From Mageeibacillus sp. UBA1046 (GTDB lineage Bacteria > Bacillota > Clostridia > Saccharofermentanales > DTU023): 15,373 nt of DNA. Below are positions 6,533-13,640 of the stretch, one piece after another. The stretch lies in assembly GCA_002316595.1 (NCBI GenBank), contig DCDV01000028.1:62306-77678 (forward strand), in the 5' to 3' direction. The notes below the pieces were generated by a model that was not told where the DNA came from, searched no databases, and saw only the letters and a program-made list of their open reading frames with translations. Every line of letters begins with the position of its first letter. The stretch's first letter is position 1. The position numbers were made by a program, and so were the translations under genes.

Positions 6533-9500
6533 TCAAGCCTCCATTAAGGAGAATATATCGATCTGATCGCTGACAGGCAAGTCCTGTAAACAGCCGGCTT
6601 CCTGCAGTGCCTGCAGTACAGCAGGACCGACATTGCCACGGAGGGACAGATCATCCTGAGTGGCAAAAGGGGTTTTCTCTCTCGCTTGTACGATCTGTTC
6701 AGCCTGTGCGGCAGAGACGCCGGGGATAGCTGACAGGGGAGGAACTATCTTGCCTGCCCCGGGTGAATAAAATTCATTAGCCGCTGAATTTTTAATAGAA
6801 ATTGGCAGAAAGTCGATTTCCCTTTGCTGCATTTCCTCGATCAGCTCGAGAATATAATAAATTTTCTGTTCTCTAGCGTCCAGACGTCCGCCTTTGCTGC
6901 CCAGTTCGCGCCGAACTTTCCTTACTTCATGAGGTGCCTGACACATGAGTGTGCTGTCTAATTCACCGGCACGGACTGTGAAATAAGAGCAATAGTATGC
7001 CTCGGGGTGATAGACTTTGAACCAGGCGATACGCAGACTGGAGATAGTGTAGGCAACGGCATGCGCCTTCGGAAACATATATTGAATCTTCTGACAGCTT
7101 TCTATATACCACTCAGGGATATTGCAGGCGCGCATCTCCTCTTCCTGCTCGGGCAATAAGCCTTTGCCCTTGCGCACTCTTTCCATTATGTCGAAGGCGA
7201 TTTTGTTCGGTACGCCGCTATAGATCAGGCGGGTCATGATGCTGTCTCTGCAGCCGATGACCTCGTCCAGAGTACAGGTTTCATCTTGAATCAGATCCTG
7301 GGCATTCCCTGCCCACACACCTCTGCCGTGCGAGAGGCCGGAGATCTGCACAAGGTCGTAATAACGGGCAGGTTTAGTCTCGGCTATCATTCTGCGGGCG
7401 GCAAAGGTACCCATCTCCGGCAGCCCTATGACTGCTGAGCCGATGCTCGACTCCTCATCCGGGATACCCAGCGCTTCTGTGCTCCGGAACAAAGACATGA
7501 CTTTGGGATCAGGTATGGGAATGTTCGTGACGTCAACGCCCGTAGTGTCTCCCAGCATTTTCAGCATGGAGGGATCATCATGCCCCAGGATGTCCAGTTT
7601 GAGGATCGTGTCATGCAGGGCGTTAAAGTCGAAGTGAGTGGTGACAACGCCGGATTGGGATTTGTCCGCCGGGTATTGAATGGGGGTGAAATCGTAGATT
7701 TCATATTGTCTGGGTACGATTACGATACCGCCGGGATGCTGGCCGGTAGTGCGCCGTACGCCGCTGATGCCTGACGCCAGACGCCGAATTTCCGCACGCC
7801 GGACCGGTCTGCCCTCTTCTTCGTAATAATTGTGTACCATGGCACTGGAATTCTTCTCCGCATAGCCGGAGATCGTGCCGGCGCGGAAGGTATAATCTTT
7901 GCCAAACATCTCCTCGATAAATCTATGCGCCCTGGCCTGATAAACGCCGGAGAAGTTCAGATCGATGTCCGGCTGCTTGTCACCGTCAAAGCCGAGGAAG
8001 GTCTCAAAGGGAATGTCCTGACCCTCTCTGGTCATTGGCACGGAACAGTCCGGACAATCCTTTGGCGGCAAATCATAGCCGGAGCCGTACTCTCCGCTCT
8101 CATCAAACTCGGTATAATGACAGTCCGGACAAACATAGTGGGGAGGCAAAGGATTAACCTCAGTTATTCCGCACAGTGTCGCTGCCAGCGATGAACCGAC
8201 CGAGCCTCTGGAGCCGACAATATAGCCGTCGGAGTTGGATTTTCGCACCAGCTCACTGGTAATATAGTACATAACGGCAAAACCGTTATCGAGAATGGAG
8301 TTCATCTCCCGCTTTATGCGCTTTTCTACCGCTTCAGGCAGTTGACCGTCTTGCCCGTAAATATCTAAAGCGGTCTTCATGATCCTCTCGTTCAGCACTT
8401 CCTCCGCCTGCTCGACGACGGGCGGGAAAGAGCCTGCCGGGAAAGGTCTCAACCCCGGTTTGATCTTGTCAGCGATCATATTAGAATTGGAAATGACGAT
8501 CTCTCTTGCCAGTTCCTCACCCAGATAGGAAAACTCAGATAACATCTCTTCTGTTGTGCGGAAATATAGTTCGGCCTCATTCTCTCCGGTCTTAAACCCG
8601 AGATCATTTGTCAGGATGGTCCTGTAGATCTGATCTCCCTTATCCAGATAATGAGCATCTCCCGTGGCGCAGACCGGGCGAGAGACCAGTTTGGCCAGCT
8701 CGATTACCAGATGGTTGAGATTCTTCAGATCTTCCTCATTGCGCAGCGGGTACTCTATATCGGACAAGAGATAATATGTATTTGTCAGCGGCTGTACTTC
8801 CAGATAATCATAAGCTGATGCCAGCTGTAACAGTTCAGGGTCAGACAGATTCGCCAAAGTCAAATCATAGTCGTAACCTGTCTTCTGATACTTGTCCAGC
8901 ACACTTCTATAAACTTCGCCCTGGCTGCAGGCAGCTCCTTTGATGATGCCGGTGCCGAAATACTCCAGCCAGCTCTTTCTGATTCGCGGTCTGTAATAGA
9001 AATCTTCCAGATGCGCCAGAGACACCAGACGATAGAGATTATATAAACCAACCTCCTCAGCGGCCAAAATGATGATATGGGAACTCTTTAGTTTCTCTTG
9101 TCGCATCTGCTCAAAGCTCTTGCGGCCAAATTTCTCATTTAATCCGGCAATGCTTTGGCAGCCGGAACGAGCCAGCAAAGCGGCGAAAATTTCTCCGCCT
9201 GATCCGGCCTGGTGCTCAGCCTTTGTCTTATGCGCAGGGATGGCTGAAATATTGCTGTCTGCAGTTTTCGGGGCGGGCGCATCATTGGCAGCCGGAGCTT
9301 TCGGGGCGGCCGCATCATTGACAGCAGGAGCTTCCGGGGCGGCCGAATTATCGATATTAAGAGCTTTCGCTATCTGTGCCTGACTGTAACCGGGGAGATC
9401 CGGAAGCATCTTTTGCGCCAGCTTTGTTGTATCTACGGCGGAGTGATTGAACTTTAGCCGAGGGCTGCCGGGCTCCGTCCTGAAGCCTTCGCAGCGCAGG

Positions 9501-11197
9501 AAGGATAATTGAGTTATAACATCCTGTCCGACTACAGGCAGTCCGTCAATAAAAGATAAAAGCACAGGTAAAATTGTCAGTGCTGAGGGCATTGCGCTGA
9601 GCATGGCATCAGAAAGACCGGTCTGCTCTTTGGTGTCTTCGTCCAAAGTTATGCCGGGGTTTATCAGTTGGGAAAACTTATCCCCTGCCCGATACCCCCC
9701 CAGCCCGTCCGGCTCAAAATGAACTGCCGCCACTGCCACGAGGCGATCAAGGGAGGGATCCGAGCCGGTGGTAACGATCTGCAAAGAGACGAATCCTTGA
9801 GAGAGTTCGGCCTCGTCTAATACCCAGCCGACACAGTCACCGTCATTAATCAGATAGCCTTCCAGGCCATAAATCAGCTTAATATCTTTGCCTTTTCGAG
9901 CCAGTTTGGCTGCGGTTTCCGCCGCTTCAGGAAAGCCCTGAACAACCCCGTGATCTGTCAGAGCAACTGCGGAATGACCGAATTGAGCAGCTCTGGTCAC
10001 AACGTCCGAGACATTGATAAGCCCGTCCTTGGCGCTCATCTTGGAATGAATGTGCAGTTCTACTCTCTTCTCCGGAGCATTATCTGCTCTTTCTAGCGGG
10101 CGATTGAGGGGACGGATGCCGGAAATATCAATAACCAGCTCTTTGGAATAATTATCTTCTTTTACTCTGCCTTCCAGCTCGACATAGCCATGACGAAACA
10201 GGTCATCAAAAGCCGCTTCATCCTCCGGAGCGGTAAAAAGTCGGCAGCTGACGGAATCCAGTTTGTCCGTCACGGCGAAACGAACCATGAGATTACCGTT
10301 TTTGGTAATCATCTTATCGAGGTCAAATATTTCAGCTTGCAGTCTGACCTTATCCAGGTCGCTGTCGATGGCAGAAACTTCTGTTATAGGCCACGGCTTT
10401 TTAGAGAAATATCCCCACTTGCAGTTATCCCACCTTGACTTTCCTTTATTCCTGCCGTTGCCATTACTTTGGCCGTTACTGCTGCTCCAGCCGCCATTGC
10501 CGTAACCGCTGCCATAATCGCTGCCCTGCTCCGCTTCCGCCTTGCTGCGTTCTTCCCTCTGCGCTTCCAGGCTGGAGATTATTTCCGCAGTCAGAAACGG
10601 TGCACTATCAACCGGCAAAACATCTTGTCCTTGCGTGAGTTCAATTTCTGCGGCAAAAGCAGCATAGTCCCGGATAAATCTTTCCAGCCATTCATAGCCT
10701 TGATTTACAATAATTTCTGTTGTATTGGCAGGCACCCGAATCTTCAGCCGCCCGTTCTCATATTTAAGACTGCTGTCTTGCAGCCAGGAATAGCAAAGGG
10801 CGTCCTGGTTCTGACAGTGTCTTAAGAGCCAGGGCATAAGTGCGGCGAAATATTTTTCTCTCTCCAAGCCGCTATTTTTATTAATTTCCTGATCTTCTCC
10901 CGGCAAGGAGCTATCAGCATCAATTTTCTGATCTTTTTTCGGCAAGGAGCTATTATTATCAATTTTCTGATCTATGATGACCTCTGAGATGCTGCAGGCC
11001 TTCTCCAGTTCCTCTTCGAGCCGGATTATTGCTGCTGCGGCGGGAGGCGCCGGAAAAAGCAGCTTCAAAATCAAGCGTGACTCTTGAGGGCATGCTTGTA
11101 CTGAATGTACTTTGGCAGTGATGTTGAAACTGCTGCTCTCGGCAGAGACAGCAGGGATAAGCTTAGTCAGCCATGAGGATAATGAGCGTTCATTCAT
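6533..11197 (-). CDS. polC: DNA polymerase III alpha subunit, Gram-positive PolC type, with a degenerate exonuclease domain
   Basis: Replicative C-family polymerase of Bacillota. At 1554 residues it is somewhat longer than typical PolC. Order of parts: N-terminal domain (1-215) interrupted by three 13-residue repeats (76-114); Gly/Asn/Ser-rich linker (225-254); OB fold (270-365); first half of PHP (377-455) with HIH (382-384), TDH and YGLE; DnaQ-like exonuclease fold (468-675); second half of PHP (715-870) with SLAHL, Cys757 and GDAH (846-849); polymerase core with GSRGSVGSS (995-1003), a CPDC...CPDC zinc finger (1023-1051), PDIDLNFSG (1076-1084, two catalytic Asp) and KLDILGHDDP (1200-1209, third Asp); C-terminal helix-hairpin-helix region (about 1487-1530). 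The exonuclease motifs have lost their catalytic acids: LQIVTTG replaces FDVETTG, Gln563 replaces the second-motif Asp, and Gly667 the third-motif Asp. An Ala/Pro repeat (616-648) interrupts that domain. The ATG overlaps the ispG stop as ATGA, with GAGGAG just upstream. Confidence 0.97.
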   Translation of the reverse strand: MNERSLSSWLTKLIPAVSAESSSFNITAKVHSVQACPQESRLILKLLFPAPPAAAAIIRLEEELEKACSISEVIIDQKIDNNSSLPKKDQKIDADSSLPGEDQEINKNSGLEREKYFAALMPWLLRHCQNQDALCYSWLQDSSLKYENGRLKIRVPANTTEIIVNQGYEWLERFIRDYAAFAAEIELTQGQDVLPVDSAPFLTAEIISSLEAQREERSKAEAEQGSDYGSGYGNGGWSSSNGQSNGNGRNKGKSRWDNCKWGYFSKKPWPITEVSAIDSDLDKVRLQAEIFDLDKMITKNGNLMVRFAVTDKLDSVSCRLFTAPEDEAAFDDLFRHGYVELEGRVKEDNYSKELVIDISGIRPLNRPLERADNAPEKRVELHIHSKMSAKDGLINVSDVVTRAAQFGHSAVALTDHGVVQGFPEAAETAAKLARKGKDIKLIYGLEGYLINDGDCVGWVLDEAELSQGFVSLQIVTTGSDPSLDRLVAVAAVHFEPDGLGGYRAGDKFSQLINPGITLDEDTKEQTGLSDAMLSAMPSALTILPVLLSFIDGLPVVGQDVITQLSFLRCEGFRTEPGSPRLKFNHSAVDTTKLAQKMLPDLPGYSQAQIAKALNIDNSAAPEAPAVNDAAAPKAPAANDAPAPKTADSNISAIPAHKTKAEHQAGSGGEIFAALLARSGCQSIAGLNEKFGRKSFEQMRQEKLKSSHIIILAAEEVGLYNLYRLVSLAHLEDFYYRPRIRKSWLEYFGTGIIKGAACSQGEVYRSVLDKYQKTGYDYDLTLANLSDPELLQLASAYDYLEVQPLTNTYYLLSDIEYPLRNEEDLKNLNHLVIELAKLVSRPVCATGDAHYLDKGDQIYRTILTNDLGFKTGENEAELYFRTTEEMLSEFSYLGEELAREIVISNSNMIADKIKPGLRPFPAGSFPPVVEQAEEVLNERIMKTALDIYGQDGQLPEAVEKRIKREMNSILDNGFAVMYYITSELVRKSNSDGYIVGSRGSVGSSLAATLCGITEVNPLPPHYVCPDCHYTEFDESGEYGSGYDLPPKDCPDCSVPMTREGQDIPFETFLGFDGDKQPDIDLNFSGVYQARAHRFIEEMFGKDYTFRAGTISGYAEKNSSAMVHNYYEEEGRPVRRAEIRRLASGISGVRRTTGQHPGGIVIVPRQYEIYDFTPIQYPADKSQSGVVTTHFDFNALHDTILKLDILGHDDPSMLKMLGDTTGVDVTNIPIPDPKVMSLFRSTEALGIPDEESSIGSAVIGLPEMGTFAARRMIAETKPARYYDLVQISGLSHGRGVWAGNAQDLIQDETCTLDEVIGCRDSIMTRLIYSGVPNKIAFDIMERVRKGKGLLPEQEEEMRACNIPEWYIESCQKIQYMFPKAHAVAYTISSLRIAWFKVYHPEAYYCSYFTVRAGELDSTLMCQAPHEVRKVRRELGSKGGRLDAREQKIYYILELIEEMQQREIDFLPISIKNSAANEFYSPGAGKIVPPLSAIPGVSAAQAEQIVQAREKTPFATQDDLSLRGNVGPAVLQALQEAGCLQDLPVSDQIDIFSLMEA
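6538..6542 (-). promoter_or_regulatory. Shine-Dalgarno site deciding the priA start
   Basis: GGAGG on the minus strand, inside the last codons of polC. It lies 10 nt from the ATG at 6527 and only 1 nt from the alternative TTG at 6536, so the ATG is preferred. Confidence 0.7.
9254..9352. repeat. Three 33-bp in-frame tandem repeats in polC (Ala/Pro linker)
   Basis: The units are 9320-9352, 9287-9319 and 9254-9286. They encode DNSAAPEAPAV, NDAAAPKAPAA and NDAPAPKTADS, 11 residues each. The repeat falls between ALNI (612-615) and the position of the third exonuclease motif (about 660), where PolC homologues have only a few residues. It looks like a flexible linker that grew by unit duplication. 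Confidence 0.9.
10436..10525 (-). other. Low-complexity Gly/Asn/Ser linker in polC
   Basis: PolC residues 225-254 are composed almost wholly of Gly, Ser, Asn, Tyr and a few basic residues (for example GSGYGNGGW and NGQSNGNGRN). The tract lies between the N-terminal domain and the OB fold and is probably a disordered tether. It stays in frame and is not a separate gene. Confidence 0.8.
10856..10972. repeat. Three 39-bp in-frame tandem repeats in the polC N-terminal domain
   Basis: The units are 10934-10972, 10895-10933 and 10856-10894. They encode DQKIDNNSSLPKK, DQKIDADSSLPGE and DQEINKNSGLERE. The first two are close at the DNA level and the third has drifted. The charged, polar composition suggests a surface loop inserted between a beta strand (EVII) and the following helix region. 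Confidence 0.92.
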
Positions 11198-12267
11198 TGC
11201 TCCTCTGCCTGACCTTCTGCTTCCATGCGCTCGATTTCAGCAAATAGTTCCTCGACCGCCTTTTGCTCGGAAACTTTTCTCACAGCATGCCCCTTTTTGA
11301 AGAGAACAAATTCGCCTTTGCCGCCTGCCAGTCCAATATCGGCTTCCCGCGCTTCCCCGGGGCCATTGACGACACAGCCCATAACGGCCACAATCAGCGG
11401 GGTTTCGATCTTGCTCAGGCGAAGCTCAACTTCGCGCGCCAGAGTCATCAGATCAACCTCAGTACGTCCGCAGGTCGGGCAGCTTATGAGTACAGGTCCT
11501 TGTTCGCGAAGATTCAGCGCTCTTAAAATAGCGTAGGCGGCTCGCACTTCTTCGACAGGATCGGCTGTCAGAGAGACCCGGATTGTATCGCCGATTCCTT
11601 CCGCCAGTAACGTACCGATTCCTACAGCCGATCGTATTGTGCCCTCCCAGAGAGTGCCTGCTTCAGTAACTCCCAGGTGCAGAGGATAATCAGTCAGCTC
11701 TGATAAAAGGCGGTAGCTCTTAATCGTCAGCATGGGATCAGAGGCCTTGACGGACAGGCAGATATCATAGAAGCCTTCCAACTCCAATTGATTAGCCGCA
11801 TTGAGGGCTGAATAAGCCATGGCTTCCTCATTGATGCCGCCATATTTTTCAATTATTTTACGATTCAGGGAACCGGCATTGACGCCGACTCTAATGGGGA
11901 TGCTCCTGATTCGGGCAGCTTTGGCGATCTTGGCCAGACCTTCATTTTCTCTCAGGTTGCCCGGATTGATTCTTAAAGCGTTTACACCATTATTTATCGC
12001 TGTCAGGGCGAGACGGTAATCGAAATGTATGTCTGCCACGATGGGCAGAACGCTCTTGGGACAGATCTCCGCTAAAGCTTTGGCAGCATCGGCGTCCGGG
12101 ACGGCCAGTCTGGTTATCTCGCAGCCTGCCGCAGCCAGCTCGAAGATCTGAGCAACGGTGGCCTCGACATCTTCAGTCTTGGTTGTGTTCATCGACTGGA
12201 CGACAACAGGACTTCCGCCGCCGATTTTTACGCCGCCTATCTGAACTTGTTTCGTTATCCGCCTCAT
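11194..12267 (-). CDS. ispG: 4-hydroxy-3-methylbut-2-en-1-yl diphosphate synthase (flavodoxin/ferredoxin), IspG/GcpE
   Basis: Iron-sulfur enzyme that converts MEcPP into HMBPP, the penultimate step of the MEP isoprenoid pathway. With the ATG at 12265-12267 it has 357 residues, normal for the short bacterial form. The longer TTG frame (12285) lies inside rseP and lacks a ribosome site, whereas GAGG (12273-12276) is 5 nt from the ATG. The N-terminal TIM barrel starts with GGGSPVVVQSMN. The 4Fe-4S ligands are Cys263 and Cys266 (SCPTCGR), Cys298 (MGCVVNGPGEA) and Glu305. The gene begins 7 bp after rseP, and its stop overlaps the polC start by 4 bp. It shares the pathway with dxr two genes upstream, and both supply undecaprenyl and other isoprenoids. 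Confidence 0.97.
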   Translation of the reverse strand: MRRITKQVQIGGVKIGGGSPVVVQSMNTTKTEDVEATVAQIFELAAAGCEITRLAVPDADAAKALAEICPKSVLPIVADIHFDYRLALTAINNGVNALRINPGNLRENEGLAKIAKAARIRSIPIRVGVNAGSLNRKIIEKYGGINEEAMAYSALNAANQLELEGFYDICLSVKASDPMLTIKSYRLLSELTDYPLHLGVTEAGTLWEGTIRSAVGIGTLLAEGIGDTIRVSLTADPVEEVRAAYAILRALNLREQGPVLISCPTCGRTEVDLMTLAREVELRLSKIETPLIVAVMGCVVNGPGEAREADIGLAGGKGEFVLFKKGHAVRKVSEQKAVEELFAEIERMEAEGQAEEQ

Positions 12268-12272
12268 CGTTA

Positions 12273-12276
12273 CCTC
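12273..12276 (-). promoter_or_regulatory. Shine-Dalgarno site deciding the ispG start
   Basis: GAGG overlaps the rseP TGA stop and lies 5 nt before the ATG at 12267. It supports that ATG over the TTG at 12285 and suggests coupling of ispG to rseP. Confidence 0.7.
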
Positions 12277-13600
12277 AAAAGCCAAATATTCTGCTCAGAT
12301 CCACAAAGATGACAAGAATCAGCAGGGCTAATACAACAAATAAACCGATACTGCTTATGGCATGCTTGACCCGCATGGGCAGATCTTTGCGCATGCCGCC
12401 TTCAATAGCCAGGACGACCAGATGATTGCCGTCGAACGGCGGAATCGGCAGCAGATTCGTAGCTCCAACGGCTACGGAAAGCAGGCCCAGATACATCAGC
12501 AGCTGCTGAACAATTATTCCCAGAGGCTGCTTTTGCTGGACTACATCCCCTACCATAGAGACAATGCCGATAGGTCCGGCAAGACTGTCCTGAACAGAAA
12601 CCTCGCCTCTAAAAAGCATGCTCAGACCTCTGCCGGTCGCCCTGATGATCGACCAGGGATATTTCGCCGCAGCGCTTACAGCTGAGCCGAAGTTCTTATT
12701 CAGTGTCAGGACAAGGCCCGGATCGCGGTATACTTCCAGCTGGGTGGGCTTTGTTTCAATTACCATGCTCTTTCCGTTACGAATGATATCGACTTCGACG
12801 ACACCGCCCGCTTTCTCGGCTATCCGTTCCCGGATCTTATCGCCTTCGGCATAAGGGATATTTTCAATTGTCAAGACTACGTCTTCTTCTTGCAGAACGG
12901 GATTCCCCTGATTGGATTGGGGGTCAACAGCGATTATCTCGAAATTGCCGTCTGTTCTCTCAACAGCGACAATTCCCACCATCCATCTAATCTCGGAAAC
13001 CTCAGGCTTCATGACGATACGCTTCACGTCATCGTTAGCCTTTTTGACTTCCAGGATGAGATCATCATCGTTTTGCGTAAACATCATGGTCATGGAATAA
13101 TCCATATCTGTGCGGATTCTGCTGCCGTTGATGCTGATGAGCTCGTCCCCTGCTTCTATCTCATACCGGGCTGCCAGAGAATCTGCGGGAGGCGCCTGCA
13201 GCTCAGGCGAAACAGCGCCGGTCCAGGAGAAAAGAATGATGAAGACCAGGAAAGCGGAGAGCAGATTGACGATCGGACCCATGGCGACAACCAGTGCCCT
13301 GCCCCAGCGCGGACGGTTGTGAAACAAGCCCGGGTCATCAGGATCATACTTGGTATCTCCTGTCTGACCTTCAATTACTTCCTGCTCGCCGGCAAAACTG
13401 ACTGAAGCGCCAATGGGCAGCAGCTTTATATTGAATTTGGTGCCATTTTTCTCCCGTTCATACAGAACTGGTCCCATGAAGAGTGAGAATTGCTCGATTT
13501 TAAAACCTAATAAACGAGCTGTCACATAGTGGCCTAGCTCGTGAAGTATCATAATAATGCTGATCAGGATTAAACCTGTCAGGATTGAAACTAAAGTCAT
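12275..13600 (-). CDS. rseP: Site-2 protease RseP/RasP (intramembrane zinc metalloprotease, M50)
   Basis: Intramembrane protease that makes the second cut in anti-sigma factors and clears remnant signal peptides. It has 441 residues. The first membrane helix carries the zinc site HELGH, with His20, Glu21 and His24. GPIVNLLSAF (108-117) is the GxxxN segment of the second helix. The third zinc ligand, Asp390, is in NLLPIPPFDGN, where most homologues read LDGG. Two PDZ-like segments can be seen between the membrane parts: about 138-200 (GDELISINGSRI) and about 233-290 (EEDVVLTIENIPY). Two is the E. coli RseP arrangement; B. subtilis RasP is usually described with one. GGAG (13607-13610) is 6 nt before the ATG. 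The 40-bp AT-rich gap to dxr has no promoter I would defend. The gene is flanked by lipid and isoprenoid genes, as in most Bacillota. Confidence 0.95.
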   Translation of the reverse strand: MTLVSILTGLILISIIMILHELGHYVTARLLGFKIEQFSLFMGPVLYEREKNGTKFNIKLLPIGASVSFAGEQEVIEGQTGDTKYDPDDPGLFHNRPRWGRALVVAMGPIVNLLSAFLVFIILFSWTGAVSPELQAPPADSLAARYEIEAGDELISINGSRIRTDMDYSMTMMFTQNDDDLILEVKKANDDVKRIVMKPEVSEIRWMVGIVAVERTDGNFEIIAVDPQSNQGNPVLQEEDVVLTIENIPYAEGDKIRERIAEKAGGVVEVDIIRNGKSMVIETKPTQLEVYRDPGLVLTLNKNFGSAVSAAAKYPWSIIRATGRGLSMLFRGEVSVQDSLAGPIGIVSMVGDVVQQKQPLGIIVQQLLMYLGLLSVAVGATNLLPIPPFDGNHLVVLAIEGGMRKDLPMRVKHAISSIGLFVVLALLILVIFVDLSRIFGF

Positions 13601-13640
13601 GCTTTACTCCATAAATATTGAATTAGTAAATATTAGTATA

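Noticed and set aside
10190..10825. Cluster of overlapping plus-strand open frames opposite the polC N-terminal region
   Set aside because: Several frames are open at once because the polC strand is low-complexity there. None resembles a known protein.
9254..10972. CRISPR-like or mobile-element origin for the repeats in polC
   Set aside because: The repeats are contiguous, in frame, multiples of 3 bp and without spacers or inverted ends. They are coding minisatellites.
12890..13405. Plus-strand open frame of 171 codons opposite rseP
   Set aside because: Antisense to intact rseP, with no domain, membrane segment or ribosome site that would support expression.
13601..13640. Promoter in the AT-rich gap between dxr and rseP
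   Set aside because: TATACT-like hexamers occur, but no -35 box at proper spacing and no extended -10 element. AT-richness alone explains them.
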